DNA from: Paucimonas lemoignei
Lineage (GTDB): Bacteria; Pseudomonadota; Gammaproteobacteria; Pseudomonadales; Pseudomonadaceae
Assembly (NCBI GenBank): GCA_900475325.1
Contig: LS483371.1
Location: forward strand, 1,860,001 to 1,924,000
Reading direction: 5' to 3'
DNA: 64,000 nucleotides
In this document: positions 26,957 to 36,854 of the stretch, piece by piece
Layout: each line of letters starts with the position of its first letter
Position numbering within the stretch: position 1 is the first letter of the stretch
Translations under genes and position numbers: made by a program
Notes under the pieces: generated by a model
What the model was told of the DNA's origin: nothing
Databases searched by the model: none
Seen by the model: only the letters and a program-made list of their open reading frames with translations

Positions 26957-27972
26957 CGTTGCAGCTGCAATCCGCCGTTTCCCTCAAGCCCTTCAACACC
27001 TTTGGCGTCGATGTTCAGGCGCAGCTGTTTGCCCAGGCGCACAACGATGACGACGTGCGTCAGGCCTTGGCTTACTGCGCCGAGCATCATCTGCCACTGA
27101 TGGTAGTGGGTGGCGGCAGCAATCTGCTGCTGACGGGCGATGTGCAGGCGCTGGTGTTGCGCATGGCCAGCCGTGGTATCCGCATCGTGCGCGAGGATTG
27201 CAAACAGGCGATCGTTGAAGCCGAAGCGGGGGAGCCATGGCATCCCTTCGTGCAGGCATGCCTGGAGTTGGGGCTCGCGGGGCTTGAAAACCTCAGCCTG
27301 ATCCCTGGCACGGTTGGCGCTGCGCCGATGCAAAACATCGGTGCCTATGGGGTCGAGATCAAGGATGTGTTTGACAGCCTGACCGCCCTTGATCGCGAGA
27401 CCGGCGAATTACGCGACTTTTCCCTTGAGGAGTGTGCCTTTGGTTACCGCGACAGTGTGTTCAAGCACCAGACCGGTCGCTGGATCATTCTGCGAGTGCG
27501 CTTTCGCCTCTCTATGAACTCGCACGTGAACCTGGAATACGGTCCTGTGCGACAGCGGCTGATCGATCAGGGGATCCGCGAGCCCAATCCCCATCATGTC
27601 AGCGCGGCGATTTGCGCTATCCGCAGCGAGAAGTTGCCTGATCCTGCGGTCTTGGGAAACGCGGGCAGCTTTTTCAAGAATCCGATGGTCCCCGCTGAGC
27701 TGGCCGAGCGTATTCGGCAGCAATACCCCGCGCTGGTGGGCTACCCGCAGCCGGATGGGCAGGTGAAGCTCGCAGCAGGCTGGCTCATCGAGCAGGCTGG
27801 CTGGAAGGGCTATCGCGAAGGCGATGCGGGCGTCCATCGCCTGCAGTCTTTGGTGCTGGTTAATTATGGTCAGGCCAGTGGCACGCAGTTGCTGGCGCTG
27901 GCCCGCCGGATTCAGGCTGACATCGCCAAGCGTTTCGGTGTCGAGCTGGAAATGGAACCTAATCTGTATTAA
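26953..27972 (+). CDS. murB: UDP-N-acetylenolpyruvoylglucosamine reductase
   Basis: This FAD enzyme makes UDP-MurNAc for peptidoglycan. The 339-residue protein has the FAD-binding [10 protein letters not shown], the [12 protein letters not shown] region and NAGSFFKNP carrying the catalytic serine, and belongs to the long E. coli-type branch. The start is read as the TTG at 26953 that overlaps the kdsB stop; a second TTG at 26959 is possible, and no ATG is near. An LPS gene and a wall gene sharing one overlapping operon would keep both envelope layers coordinated. Confidence 0.94.
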   Translation: MTLQLQSAVSLKPFNTFGVDVQAQLFAQAHNDDDVRQALAYCAEHHLPLMVVGGGSNLLLTGDVQALVLRMASRGIRIVREDCKQAIVEAEAGEPWHPFVQACLELGLAGLENLSLIPGTVGAAPMQNIGAYGVEIKDVFDSLTALDRETGELRDFSLEECAFGYRDSVFKHQTGRWIILRVRFRLSMNSHVNLEYGPVRQRLIDQGIREPNPHHVSAAICAIRSEKLPDPAVLGNAGSFFKNPMVPAELAERIRQQYPALVGYPQPDGQVKLAAGWLIEQAGWKGYREGDAGVHRLQSLVLVNYGQASGTQLLALARRIQADIAKRFGVELEMEPNLY

Positions 27973-27999
27973 GTCGGCTTTATCTCTTCTGGACTCACC

Positions 28000-28602
28000 A
28001 TGACTGAAAGCATTTGCGCCATTGTTCTTGCCGCCGGTCATGGCAGTCGCTTTCAAGCCATCGCCGGTGAGGGCAGCAGCAAGCTCTTGGCCGCCTGCGT
28101 CGGGCGTGATGGCGTCGAGCGGTCTGTGCTGGAGCAGACGTTGATCAACCTGCAGGGGGTTGTCGATAAGGTCTGTTTGGTCACGCGTCCAGACTCCTCT
28201 GAAATCATCGCACTGGCCCATCGATTTGGCTGCGAGCTTCTGGTGCTGGATTCTCCCGGCATGGGCGATAGCATCGCGGCGGCTGTGGCTGCTGAGCCTG
28301 ATCACCGCGCCTGGCTGATGGTGCTGGGCGACATGCCGTTTATCCTGCCGCAAACCCTCCATCAGATCGCTGCCGCACTGAACGATGAGCTGATTATCCT
28401 GCCGTTCCATGAAGGCAAGCGCGGCCATCCGGTGGGCTTCGGTCGCCAATATGGCCCGGCGCTGATGACATTGACGGGTGACCAGGGTGGCAAACGCCTG
28501 TTCAAGGACGGCAGCGTTCAAACGGTCGAAGTGGCTGATCCCGGTATCTTGTGGGATGTCGATGTGCCTGAGCGCTTGGTGTTTAGCGCAAATTCCTTTT
28601 AG
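28000..28602 (+). CDS. MobA-like NTP transferase (MocA family)
   Basis: This 200-residue nucleotidyltransferase has the signature IVLAAGHGSRF, SSKLLAA, GMGDSIAAAVAA and MVLGDMPFI, and later PFHEGKRGHPVGFGRQYG. This fits the MocA/CoxI-associated branch that makes molybdopterin cytosine dinucleotide for xanthine-dehydrogenase-type enzymes. No molybdoenzyme gene is nearby, so the target is unknown. It lies 27 bases after murB and could be read through from it, and is followed by several REP units. As I recall, murB and rne are neighbours in P. aeruginosa, so this may be a lineage-specific insertion. Confidence 0.83.
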   Translation: MTESICAIVLAAGHGSRFQAIAGEGSSKLLAACVGRDGVERSVLEQTLINLQGVVDKVCLVTRPDSSEIIALAHRFGCELLVLDSPGMGDSIAAAVAAEPDHRAWLMVLGDMPFILPQTLHQIAAALNDELIILPFHEGKRGHPVGFGRQYGPALMTLTGDQGGKRLFKDGSVQTVEVADPGILWDVDVPERLVFSANSF

Positions 28603-28644
28603 GGGCTCGCCGAGGTTACGAAGCCAGCGATGGAGGTGTGTAGG

Positions 28645-28882
28645 GCAAGCCGCTGTTCGCAGCCTTCGGCAGCTCCTACAGGGGCTGCGTTATTTCAGGG
28701 GTACTTTGGCCAAGCACTGTCGCGCAGCAAACACAGACCCGTGGGACTGGCTTTAGCCGGGAAGGCGGCAGTTCTGCCAATAGAGATGTGCAGGGTATGT
28801 GGGCCTCTTCCCGGGTAAAGCCGGTCCCACGAGCGGTGTGCCATACAAGCCGGGGTTCGCAGCCTTCGGCAGCTCCTACAGG
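28645..28882. repeat. cluster of REP units between mocA-like gene and rne
   Basis: This fills most of a 350-base gap. Single CTGCCGAAGGCTGC-class units lie at about 28650-28680 and 28855-28882. Between them is a pair of another class, GGGACTGGCTTTAGCCGGGAA (28742) facing CTTCCCGGGTAAAGCCGGTC (28811). Confidence 0.8.
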
Positions 28883-28904
28883 ATCGGCGCTTGTAGCAGC
28901 CACA

Positions 28905-28941
28905 AAAAAGCCCCACCTGCTTTCACAGGTGGGGCTTTTTA
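28905..28941. terminator. bidirectional intrinsic terminator
   Basis: A 13-bp stem (AAAGCCCCACCTG/CAGGTGGGGCTTT) has T runs on both strands. It lies 11 bases after the rne stop and serves rne on the minus strand; it would also stop transcription coming from murB and the MobA-like gene. Confidence 0.93.
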
Positions 28942-28952
28942 TTCAGCGTGGA

Positions 28953-31900
28953 TCAAGCGAGCGGTTTAGGCTCTTTGCTGTCTTCCGATGCTTCGTGGTG
29001 CTGTTGTACGACTTCATCTGCAGATTGCAGGTTTTCGTCGACAACCGGTGCTGCTTCAGGAGCCGCCTTGGCTTCTTCTGCTTCTTTCTGCAGGCGCTCG
29101 GCTTCACGCTTGCGACGACGCACTTCACGAGGATCGTTCGGCGCGCGGCCGTTGCTGCTGACCGGCAGTGCAGGGGTTTCGGCAACCACGTCCACTGCTG
29201 CTTCTGCGGCAGGTGAGGTGGCGACGATTTCCGCGGCGGCGTAAGGAGCAGGCTCTTCAGCGACAACCAGCGCCGGGGTTGGCAGTTCTGCCGACTCGGT
29301 CACCGATTCAGCTGCCGATTCAACTACAGCAGCTTCTTCACGGGCGGGAGCAACGGCTTCAACCTGTGGTGTTGGCTCTGGCGTTGGCGTGAACGGTACA
29401 ACGCGTTCAGCGTGAGGTGCTTCGAACAGTTCTGGCTGAGCGGCCAGGGCTGGAGCTTCTGTTACAGGCTCTGGAGCAGCTTCAACGACAGGCTGTACTT
29501 CAACATCCGGCGTGCTTTCGGTTTTTGCAGCGTACTCGGTGACAGGTGCTTCGACGGCTGGCGTTTCAACGACAGGGGTTTCAACCACCGACGTCTCAAC
29601 CACTGGCTTCTCGACTTCGCCCACTTCGAACGCTGGGGTCTGGATCGACGGCGTTTCAACAACAGGCTGGGCAACGAACGACGAATCGGACGCTTCGACC
29701 GTTGCATTGGCGCGTTCGGCCTGGCGATTAGCTTCTGCTTCGGCTGGAGCGCTGATGACAACGCTTGCAACCGCTGCAGTGACTGCCAGATCGGCGCTGC
29801 CTTCTTCGCTACCGTTCTCTTCAGAACCGTCAGTGCCTTCCGAACCTTCGATCACGTTGCCGTTGGCATCGCGTTGACGCTCGCGGCGGTTGCTGCGACG
29901 ACGTTGACCACGGGAGCGGCGGCGAGGGCGATCGCCTTCTGCACCGTCTTGCTGATCGTCGTTCGCCAGCTCTTCAGTTGGCAGCACTTCGTCTTCGCTC
30001 ACTGCTACAGCAGCTTGCTCGGCACGTGGCTGACGCTCTTCACGGGGTGCGCGTGGCTGGCGTTCTTCACGCGGAGCGCGCTCTGGGCGTTCTTCGCGGG
30101 CAACGTTGACGGCCGGGGCGGCATCCAGTGGCTCACGCAGTTCACGCACGCGCTCTTCGCGAGGCTTGCGATCTTCACGCGGGGCGCGGCCATTGCGAGC
30201 CGGGCGTTCTTCACGTGCTGCTGGTGCAGTTGTGCTGTTTTCTTCAACAGCGACAGCGACGGCAGCTTCACGTGGTTGGCGTGGAGCACGCTCTTCACGC
30301 GGCGCACGTTCTTCGCGGGGAGCGCGTTCTGCACGCTCTTCACGAGGGGCGCGTTCTTCACGCGGCTTGCGTTCTTCGTCGCGACGGTTGTTGCGGCCAC
30401 GGCTCTGTTGGCGACCGTTGCGACGCTCTTCATTGCGCGCAGGGCGTTCGGCAGCTGGTTTCTCGACCACAACCGGTGCTACAGGCTCTTCCTTGGTGGC
30501 AAACAGGCTGACCAGGGATTTGACCAGGCCTTTGAACAGGCTTGGTTCGTGAGCGACAGGCGCAGGTGCGGCAGCAACGGCTTCAACCGGTACCGGTGCG
30601 TTGGCGCGCGGCGGAGCGGTCTTGACGGCGGCTTCCTGGCGAACCAGGGTACGGGTCGCGGCAGCTGGCTGGACTTCTTCCACTTCGGCAGCGGCAGCAG
30701 CGATTTCGTAGCTGGACTGAAGGGTGTGGGCTTCCGGGCTGTCATCACGCAGGCGCTGCACTTCGAAGTGCGGCGTTTCGAGATGATCGTTCGGCAGGAT
30801 GATGATGCGGGCACGAGTGCGCAGTTCGATCTTGGTGATCGAGTTGCGTTTTTCGTTGAGCAGGAAAGCGGCAACCGGAATCGGCACTTGAGCGCGAACT
30901 TCGGCAGTGCGGTCTTTCAGGGCTTCTTCTTCGATCAGGCGCAGAATCGCCAGCGACAGCGATTCAACATCACGGATGATGCCGGTGCCGTTGCAACGCG
31001 GGCAAACGATGCCGCTGCTTTCACCCAGGGAAGGGCGCAGGCGCTGACGGGACATTTCCAGCAGGCCGAAGCGCGAGATGCGACCCACCTGAACACGGGC
31101 ACGGTCAGCTTCCAGGCTTTCGCGGACTTTCTCTTCCACGGCGCGCTGGTTCTTGGCAGGCGTCATGTCGATGAAGTCGATGACGATCAGGCCGCCGATG
31201 TCACGCAGGCGCAATTGACGGGCGATTTCTTCAGCCGCTTCAAGGTTGGTCTGCAGGGCGGTTTCTTCGATGTCGCTGCCTTTGGTGGCGCGCGCCGAGT
31301 TGATGTCGATGGACACCAGGGCTTCGGTCGGATCGATGACGATGGAGCCGCCGGAAGGCAGTTCAACGACGCGCTGGAAAGCGGTCTCGATCTGGCTTTC
31401 GATCTGGAAGCGGTTGAACAGCGGAACGCTGTCTTCGTACAGCTTGATCTTGCTGGCGTACTGCGGCATCACCTGGCGGATGAAGGTCAGGGCTTCTTCC
31501 TGGGCTTCAACGCTGTCGATCAGTACTTCGCCGATGTCCTGGCGCAGGTAGTCGCGAATCGCGCGGATGATCACGTTGCTTTCCTGGTAGATCAGGAAAG
31601 GCGCGGAACGATCCAGCGAGGCTTCTTTAATGGCGGTCCAGAGTTGCAGCAGGTAATCGAGGTCCCACTGCATTTCTTCGCTGCTGCGGCCCAGGCCGGC
31701 AGTGCGCACGATCAAACCCATGTCGGCAGGGGCGATCAGGCCGTTCAGCGCTTCACGCAGTTCATTGCGCTCTTCGCCTTCGATGCGGCGGGAGATGCCG
31801 CCAGCACGCGGGTTGTTAGGCATCAGGACCAGATAACGACCGGCCAGACTGATGAAGGTGGTCAGGGCTGCGCCTTTGTTGCCGCGCTCTTCCTTTTCCA

Positions 31901-32204
31901 CCTGAACGATGACTTCCTGGCCTTCGGTCAGGACGTCTTTGATATTGACGCGGCCTTCCGGGGCTTTCTTGAAGTACTCGCGGGAGATTTCCTTGAGGGG
32001 CAGGAAGCCGTGGCGCTCAGAGCCGAAATCGACAAAGGCAGCCTCAAGGCTTGGCTCGATGCGAGTGATCCGGCCTTTATAGATATTGGCCTTCTTCTGC
32101 TCGCGTGCCCCGGACTCGATGTCCAGGTCGTATAGGCGCTGGCCGTCTACCAGTGCAACGCGCAACTCTTCAGGTTGAGTTGCGTTAATCAACATTCTTT
32201 TCAT
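28953..32204 (-). CDS. rne: ribonuclease E
   Basis: This is the central endoribonuclease for mRNA decay and for rRNA/tRNA processing, and the degradosome scaffold. The 1083-residue protein has an S1 domain (about 37-120), the catalytic DNase I-like subdomain with [11 protein letters not shown] and [10 protein letters not shown] (the two metal-binding aspartates), and a zinc-link CPRCNGTG near residue 400. The C-terminal half is disordered, first Arg/Glu-rich with many [14 protein letters not shown] repeats (about 620-720) and then Val/Pro/Glu-rich. The ATG at 32204 begins the conserved [21 protein letters not shown]. The gene is divergent from rluC, as in E. coli, and has a long structured leader. 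Confidence 0.97.
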   Translation of the reverse strand: MKRMLINATQPEELRVALVDGQRLYDLDIESGAREQKKANIYKGRITRIEPSLEAAFVDFGSERHGFLPLKEISREYFKKAPEGRVNIKDVLTEGQEVIVQVEKEERGNKGAALTTFISLAGRYLVLMPNNPRAGGISRRIEGEERNELREALNGLIAPADMGLIVRTAGLGRSSEEMQWDLDYLLQLWTAIKEASLDRSAPFLIYQESNVIIRAIRDYLRQDIGEVLIDSVEAQEEALTFIRQVMPQYASKIKLYEDSVPLFNRFQIESQIETAFQRVVELPSGGSIVIDPTEALVSIDINSARATKGSDIEETALQTNLEAAEEIARQLRLRDIGGLIVIDFIDMTPAKNQRAVEEKVRESLEADRARVQVGRISRFGLLEMSRQRLRPSLGESSGIVCPRCNGTGIIRDVESLSLAILRLIEEEALKDRTAEVRAQVPIPVAAFLLNEKRNSITKIELRTRARIIILPNDHLETPHFEVQRLRDDSPEAHTLQSSYEIAAAAAEVEEVQPAAATRTLVRQEAAVKTAPPRANAPVPVEAVAAAPAPVAHEPSLFKGLVKSLVSLFATKEEPVAPVVVEKPAAERPARNEERRNGRQQSRGRNNRRDEERKPREERAPREERAERAPREERAPREERAPRQPREAAVAVAVEENSTTAPAAREERPARNGRAPREDRKPREERVRELREPLDAAPAVNVAREERPERAPREERQPRAPREERQPRAEQAAVAVSEDEVLPTEELANDDQQDGAEGDRPRRRSRGQRRRSNRRERQRDANGNVIEGSEGTDGSEENGSEEGSADLAVTAAVASVVISAPAEAEANRQAERANATVEASDSSFVAQPVVETPSIQTPAFEVGEVEKPVVETSVVETPVVETPAVEAPVTEYAAKTESTPDVEVQPVVEAAPEPVTEAPALAAQPELFEAPHAERVVPFTPTPEPTPQVEAVAPAREEAAVVESAAESVTESAELPTPALVVAEEPAPYAAAEIVATSPAAEAAVDVVAETPALPVSSNGRAPNDPREVRRRKREAERLQKEAEEAKAAPEAAPVVDENLQSADEVVQQHHEASEDSKEPKPLA

Positions 32205-32852
32205 GTAGTACCGTCGGTTTCCGGGCTGCCGGAAACGGCGTTCGGCACACACGACTTCTCACGGTCGGTGTCAGGGCACGTCAAGAGTGGTTGGACACTC
32301 AAGTGTCTAGCGAGGTACCGACCAACGGGGCCGGAGTCGCGACGACGTTTCCTGCTTGCTGTGGTGACAAAAGGCACCCATTCAGCAAAAGCTTTGTCAG
32401 GAGGAGGAATCGACCATCGGTAGCGGACGAGATGAAGCGTCTAAAACAAGCCTTGTGCTACACAGTCCGATGGTTGTGCGTCTCCACCCTACACGTATCC
32501 CTGATAATTCGGGTGCTGCCGCGCGCAGAATCCGCAACGGGTTGGCATTTACCGCGATCTTCGATGGGAAGCTCGCGCATCTATGGCTTAAGGCGTGGTT
32601 TCCGAAGCATCCGCTCAGAACGTCTGCAAACGACTGCACTTTGTGAACTGGCCGTGAATTATTAGCTCTGAAGGCGAGTGATAACTCTGCGATCTGGCGT
32701 CTTTCAGGCCTTATGTCACCTGCGCTTGTAACGTCTGCAGCCTATCCGTTGTCACCGAAAGCCCCGTAGGACGGCCTCGCGTCCTCGTGAATTGCGTAGG
32801 GCAGGGCCGGTCATAAACTGTTTGTCCGCTGTCCAGGCCGCTTTTGGCGGCG
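32205..32852 (-). promoter_or_regulatory. rne 5' untranslated leader
   Basis: About 648 bases separate the predicted start of transcription from the rne ATG, without a credible gene. The leader contains several inverted repeats. The clearest is an 8-bp perfect stem with a 4-base loop (GTTTCCGG/CCGGAAAC, 32217-32236) ending 12 bases before the ATG, where ribosomes load. E. coli rne has a 361-base leader through which RNase E cuts its own mRNA; a similar feedback role is inferred. Confidence 0.7.
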
Positions 32853-32858
32853 TTCGCG

Positions 32859-32887
32859 ACTATAGCAGCAATCATTAAGTGCTTCAA
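32859..32887 (-). promoter_or_regulatory. rne sigma-70 promoter
   Basis: Read on the minus strand: TTGAAG (32887-32882), 17-base spacer, TATAGT (32864-32859). Start of transcription is expected near 32852. Confidence 0.75.
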
Positions 32888-32909
32888 ATCCATAAAAAAT
32901 TGTTATGAT
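32883..32909 (+). promoter_or_regulatory. rluC promoter, overlapping the rne -35
   Basis: TTCAAA (32883-32888), 15-base spacer, TATGAT (32904-32909). The -35 shares five bases with the -35 of the divergent rne promoter. The -10 ends only seven bases before the rluC ATG. Confidence 0.55.
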
Positions 32910-32916
32910 TTGCGCC

Positions 32917-33873
32917 ATGACGACTACCACACCCCCAACCCCCGGCGTCCAGCTGGTTGAGGTTGCGCCGGAATATGCCGGTCAACGCATCGATAATTAT
33001 CTTGTCACTTTCCTCAAAGGCGTGCCCAAGACCTTGATCTACCGTATTTTGCGCAAAGGCGAAGTGCGGGTGAACAAAGGGCGGATCAAGCCCGAGTACA
33101 AGTTGCAGGCAGGCGACATCATTCGTGTCCCGCCTGTGCGCGTGCCCGAGCGCGATGCGCCGGTGCCGGTGGCCCAGGGTCTCTTGCAGCGCCTGGAAGC
33201 GGCAATTGTCTATGAGGACAAGGCACTCATCGTGCTGAACAAGCCTGCCGGTATTGCGGTGCATGGCGGCAGTGGCCTGAACTTCGGTGTGATCGAAGCC
33301 TTCCGGCAAATGCGCCCGGATGCCAAGGAGCTGGAGCTGGTGCATCGGCTTGACCGTGACACCTCCGGCCTGTTGATGATCGCCAAGAAGCGCAGCATGT
33401 TGCGCCATTTGCACGAAGCCTTGCGTGGCGACGGCGTCGACAAGCGCTACATGGCGCTGGTCCGCGGGCATTGGGATACCTCGCAGAAGCGCATCAACGC
33501 GCCGCTGCTCAAAAGCAATCTGCGTTCCGGCGAACGCATGGTCGAGGTCAATGACGAAGGCAAGGAGGCGCTGACCCTCTTCAAGGTCCTGCGTCGCTTC
33601 AGTGATTTCGCCACCCTGGTCGAGGCCAAGCCGGTCACCGGGCGTACTCACCAGATCCGGGTGCATACTCTGCACGCCGGGCATGCCATCGCCGGTGATA
33701 CCAAATATGGTGATGAGGATTTCAGTCGCGAGATTCGCGACCTGGGTGGCAAGCGCCTGTTCCTGCACGCTTACATGCTGACCGTTCCCATGCAGGACGG
33801 CAGCGAGCTTAAATTGCAGGCCCCTGTCGATGAGATGTGGGCCAAGACCGTGGAGCGTTTGAGTGCGCCGTGA
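32917..33873 (+). CDS. rluC: 23S rRNA pseudouridine(955/2504/2580) synthase RluC
   Basis: This enzyme modifies three uridines of 23S rRNA. The 318-residue protein has an N-terminal S4 domain ([20 protein letters not shown]), the catalytic motif HRLDRDTSG (Asp about 146) and RTHQIRVH. The ATG at 32917 is used; an in-frame ATG at 32905 falls inside the predicted -10 box and is unlikely. If the promoter call is right, the mRNA begins at or within a few bases of the start codon. The 3' end overlaps the HAD gene by 11 bases. Confidence 0.95.
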   Translation: MTTTTPPTPGVQLVEVAPEYAGQRIDNYLVTFLKGVPKTLIYRILRKGEVRVNKGRIKPEYKLQAGDIIRVPPVRVPERDAPVPVAQGLLQRLEAAIVYEDKALIVLNKPAGIAVHGGSGLNFGVIEAFRQMRPDAKELELVHRLDRDTSGLLMIAKKRSMLRHLHEALRGDGVDKRYMALVRGHWDTSQKRINAPLLKSNLRSGERMVEVNDEGKEALTLFKVLRRFSDFATLVEAKPVTGRTHQIRVHTLHAGHAIAGDTKYGDEDFSREIRDLGGKRLFLHAYMLTVPMQDGSELKLQAPVDEMWAKTVERLSAP

Positions 33874-34561
33874 TGTCGGGCCGTCTGGCTATGAATTGTT
33901 GATTTTCGATTGGGACGGCACCCTGGCCGACTCCATCTGTCGTATCGTCCAGGCCATGCGAGTGGCTGCCGAGCGCAGTGGCAGGCCGGTGCGTGATGAC
34001 CTTGCTATCAAAGGCATCATTGGTCTGGGCTTGCCTGAGGCCATTCGCACGCTCTACCCGGATATTGCCGGCGGCGACCTCATCGATTTTCGTCAGCACT
34101 ACGCCGATAGCTATATGGCGATGGATAACGACGTGCCGTCGCCGCTGTTTGAGGGTGTGCTGGAATCCATCGAAGGGTTCCGTGCTCAGGGTTACAAACT
34201 GGCGGTCGCCACCGGCAAGGCGCGTCGCGGTCTGGACCGGGTACTCAAGGCCCATGGCTGGATCGATTATTTCGATATCACCCGGGCAGCAGACGAAACG
34301 GCCAGCAAGCCTGATCCTTTGATGCTGCACGAGATCCTTCAGCATTGCGGCGTCCAGCCGGAGCGGGCGCTGATGGTGGGGGATTCGTCGTTCGATCTGC
34401 TGATGGCGCGCAATGCCGGCATGGATTCGGTGGCGGTCGGTTACGGTGCGCAGACGCTGGATTCGTTGCGCGAGTATGAGCCGCGCCTGGCGATTGAACG
34501 TTTTCCCGAGCTGCGTGCCTGGTTAGGTGAGCGCAGTGGTCAGTCTTCGTTGTTGGGGTAA
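33863..34561 (+). CDS. HAD-family hydrolase, Gph/phosphoglycolate phosphatase-like
   Basis: This 232-residue haloacid-dehalogenase phosphatase has motif [11 protein letters not shown], motif II VATGK, motif III lysine in TASKPDP and motif [18 protein letters not shown] helical cap domain lies between I and II. The closest type is the phosphoglycolate phosphatase-like subfamily; the substrate is not predictable. The start must be the GTG at 33863 inside rluC, since no in-frame ATG lies before motif I. It is followed eight bases later by the S49 peptidase gene, as in many pseudomonads. Confidence 0.87.
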   Translation: MRRDVGPSGYELLIFDWDGTLADSICRIVQAMRVAAERSGRPVRDDLAIKGIIGLGLPEAIRTLYPDIAGGDLIDFRQHYADSYMAMDNDVPSPLFEGVLESIEGFRAQGYKLAVATGKARRGLDRVLKAHGWIDYFDITRAADETASKPDPLMLHEILQHCGVQPERALMVGDSSFDLLMARNAGMDSVAVGYGAQTLDSLREYEPRLAIERFPELRAWLGERSGQSSLLG

Positions 34562-34568
34562 TAGATAA

Positions 34569-35573
34569 ATGTCGGACGAATGGAAACCACCGGTCTCGCA
34601 AGACAAAGACGAGATCGCAGACGCCAAGGCTGATGCAAAGAGTTGGAAATTGCTGGAGAAAACCCTGCTGGCGGGCGTGCAGGAGCAGCGTCGTTCGCGT
34701 CGCTGGGGGATATTTTTCAAATCCCTGACGTTTCTTTATCTGATTGGCGTGTTGTTCATGTTCTCGCCGCTGATGGATTTCGAGAAGGGCGCAGCGCGCA
34801 GCGCGAACCATACCGCGCTGATCGAAATCGAGGGCATGATCGCCGCCAAGGAGCCCGCCAGTGCCGACAACATCGTTGGCAGCTTGCGCGCGGCCTTCGC
34901 TGATGAAAAAACCAAGGGTGTGATCCTGCGTATCAACAGCCCGGGCGGCAGCCCTGTGCAGTCGGGCTATGTGGCGGATGAAATCCGTCGTCTGCGCGCA
35001 GAAAAGCCGGCGATCAAGGTGTATGCAGTGATCACCGATCTAGGCGCCTCGGGTGCTTATTACATTGCCAGTGCCGCTGATCAGATCTATGCCGACAAGG
35101 CTAGCCTGGTGGGCTCTATCGGTGTGACGGCGGCAGGCTTCGGCTTTGTCGGGGCCATGGAGAAGCTGGGTGTGGATCGCCGCACGTACACCTCGGGTGA
35201 GCACAAGGCCTTTCTGGATCCGTTCCAGCCGCCCAAGGCTGATGAAACGGCGTTCTGGCAGAGTGTGCTGGACACCACCCATCGGCAGTTCATCGCCAGC
35301 GTCAAGCAGGGGCGTGGTGACCGCCTGAAGGACAAGGATCATCCCGAGCTGTTTTCCGGGCTGGTCTGGACGGGTGAGCAGGCGTTGCCGCTGGGCTTGA
35401 TCGACGGGCTGGGGAGCGCCAGCTATGTGGCGCGTGATGTGATCGGTGAAAAAGAACTGGTGGACTACACCGTTCAGGAATCGCCGTTCGACCGCTTCTC
35501 GAAGAAGCTCGGCGCCAGCGTTGCGGATCAGATTGCGATGTGGGCGGGCTTCAAGGGGCCGACCCTGCGTTAA
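34569..35573 (+). CDS. sppA: signal peptide peptidase SppA-like S49 protease
   Basis: This 334-residue inner-membrane serine protease is anchored by a helix at about 45-65 (FFKSLTFLYLIGVLFMFSPL). It has the S49 core: ILRINSPGGSPV, then the nucleophile motif DLGASGAYYIASAADQIYA and SLVGSIGV. It is the short, single-domain type of SppA and probably oligomerises. It digests cleaved signal peptides in the membrane. It forms a unit with rluC and the HAD gene and ends at a bidirectional terminator. Confidence 0.92.
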   Translation: MSDEWKPPVSQDKDEIADAKADAKSWKLLEKTLLAGVQEQRRSRRWGIFFKSLTFLYLIGVLFMFSPLMDFEKGAARSANHTALIEIEGMIAAKEPASADNIVGSLRAAFADEKTKGVILRINSPGGSPVQSGYVADEIRRLRAEKPAIKVYAVITDLGASGAYYIASAADQIYADKASLVGSIGVTAAGFGFVGAMEKLGVDRRTYTSGEHKAFLDPFQPPKADETAFWQSVLDTTHRQFIASVKQGRGDRLKDKDHPELFSGLVWTGEQALPLGLIDGLGSASYVARDVIGEKELVDYTVQESPFDRFSKKLGASVADQIAMWAGFKGPTLR

Positions 35574-35585
35574 GCCGCCTGGTTA

Positions 35586-35617
35586 TAAAAAAGCCTGACC
35601 TTTGGTCGGGCTTTTTT
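35586..35617. terminator. bidirectional intrinsic terminator between sppA and maf
   Basis: AAAAAAGCCTGACC and a matching GGTCGGGCTTTTTT form a stem with a short loop, with T runs on both strands, between the convergent sppA and maf genes. Confidence 0.92.
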
Positions 35618-35629
35618 GTCCGTGTCAGA

Positions 35630-36208
35630 TCAGGGGATCTGTACGCCTTCCTTTATAAGCATGTCCACAAGGCGGATCAGCGGCAGGCCGACCAGGCTGG
35701 TGGCGTCACTGCCTTCAGTGGCCTGAAACAGGCTCACACCCAAGCCTTCGGCCTTGAAGCTGCCAGCGCAGTCATAGGGTTGCTCGGCGTGCAGGTAGCG
35801 CGTGATGCTGGCCTGGTCCAGAGTGCGCATGTGCACGGTAAACGGCACGCAGTCCACCTGGCATTGGCCTGTGGAGCTGTTGAGCAGGGCCAGCCCGGTA
35901 AGGAAGGTAACGCTTGAGCCGCTGGCGGCGCTGAGTTGTTCCAGTGCGCGCTCGAACGTGTGGGGCTTGCCAAGTATTTGTTCGCCCAGCACAGCTACCT
36001 GGTCCGAGCCGATGATCAGGTGGTCTGGAAATTGGCTGGCCAAGGCCTGTGCCTTTTCCATTGCCAGGCGCTGCACCAGTTCAACGGCCTCCTCGCCAGG
36101 TCGATGGCTTTCGTCGATGTCGGGCGAGCTGCAGGCGAATGGAAGCCGCAATCTGGCGAGCAATTCACGGCGATAGGGTGAGCTGGAAGCAAGGAGCAGA
36201 GGCTGCAT
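35630..36208 (-). CDS. maf: Maf-like nucleotide pyrophosphatase (YceF type)
   Basis: This 192-residue Maf-family house-cleaning pyrophosphatase has LASSSPYRRELLARL, DIDESHRPGE, IIGSDQVAVL and the C-terminal SDATSLVGLPL. The YceF subgroup prefers 7-methyl-GTP, while the paralogous YhdE acts on dTTP/UTP. The synteny with yceD-rpmF-plsX points to YceF. The ATG at 36208 is used rather than the one four codons upstream because the family begins here. It is divergent from yceD. Confidence 0.9.
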   Translation of the reverse strand: MQPLLLASSSPYRRELLARLRLPFACSSPDIDESHRPGEEAVELVQRLAMEKAQALASQFPDHLIIGSDQVAVLGEQILGKPHTFERALEQLSAASGSSVTFLTGLALLNSSTGQCQVDCVPFTVHMRTLDQASITRYLHAEQPYDCAGSFKAEGLGVSLFQATEGSDATSLVGLPLIRLVDMLIKEGVQIP

Positions 36209-36313
36209 GCGGTTCTCCAATAAGTGAAAGTTGATTCTAATCAGTCCTGTGCAGGATTATTGCCCTGAATTTCCTTTGACATGCATTAGGCTCATCCCTA
36301 GAATGCTGCGCCT

Positions 36314-36841
36314 ATGTTGAATGACCCGATTCCACCTCACGTTGACCCGCGCAAACTGGCTGATCGTGGCACTACCCTCCAAGGTGAAGTGTTGCTGGCC
36401 AGTTTGGAGAGACTCTGCGACCCGCTTTCCGATGATGTCGGTACGGTGCAGGCCAAATTCATTTTTGAACGAGACGAACGCCGGTCTGTGGTTATCCACA
36501 GTTCCATCGACGCCGAAGTCAAAATGGTTTGCCAGCGTTGTCTTGAGCTGGTCACCCTGCCGATCCATAGCGAGTGCAGTTACGCTGTGGTGAAGGAGGG
36601 TGCGAATACCCAGTCGTTACCGAAAGGTTATGACGTGCTGGAACTGGGCGAAGATCCATTGGATCTGCTGGCATTGATCGAGGAGGAGCTTTTGCTCGCC
36701 TTGCCCATTGTGCCTGCTCATCATCCGGAAGAATGCCAGCAGCCGGCGGGTCTCGATGAGCCCGAACCGAGCGTGGACGAGGTAACGCGGTCCAACCCGT
36801 TCAGTGTATTGGCGCAGTTAAAGCGTGACCCAAACGTTTAG
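36314..36841 (+). CDS. yceD: YceD/DUF177 large-subunit rRNA accumulation protein
   Basis: This 175-residue acidic protein of the DUF177 family has VKMVCQRCLELVTLPI with its CxxC pair and ends in DEVTRSNPFSVLAQLKRD. E. coli YceD and plant homologues are needed for normal 23S rRNA accumulation. Its position 13 bases ahead of rpmF is nearly universal and fits a ribosome-assembly role. It is the first gene of the long run of same-strand genes that reaches fabF and beyond. Confidence 0.93.
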   Translation: MLNDPIPPHVDPRKLADRGTTLQGEVLLASLERLCDPLSDDVGTVQAKFIFERDERRSVVIHSSIDAEVKMVCQRCLELVTLPIHSECSYAVVKEGANTQSLPKGYDVLELGEDPLDLLALIEEELLLALPIVPAHHPEECQQPAGLDEPEPSVDEVTRSNPFSVLAQLKRDPNV

Positions 36842-36854
36842 GAGTTAATCAATT

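Noticed and set aside
29412..32135. 907-codon open frame on the plus strand opposite rne
   Set aside because: It is the antisense of the conserved RNase E gene. The predicted product is rich in Phe/Arg/Trp low-complexity and matches no family; it results from GC-rich codon bias.
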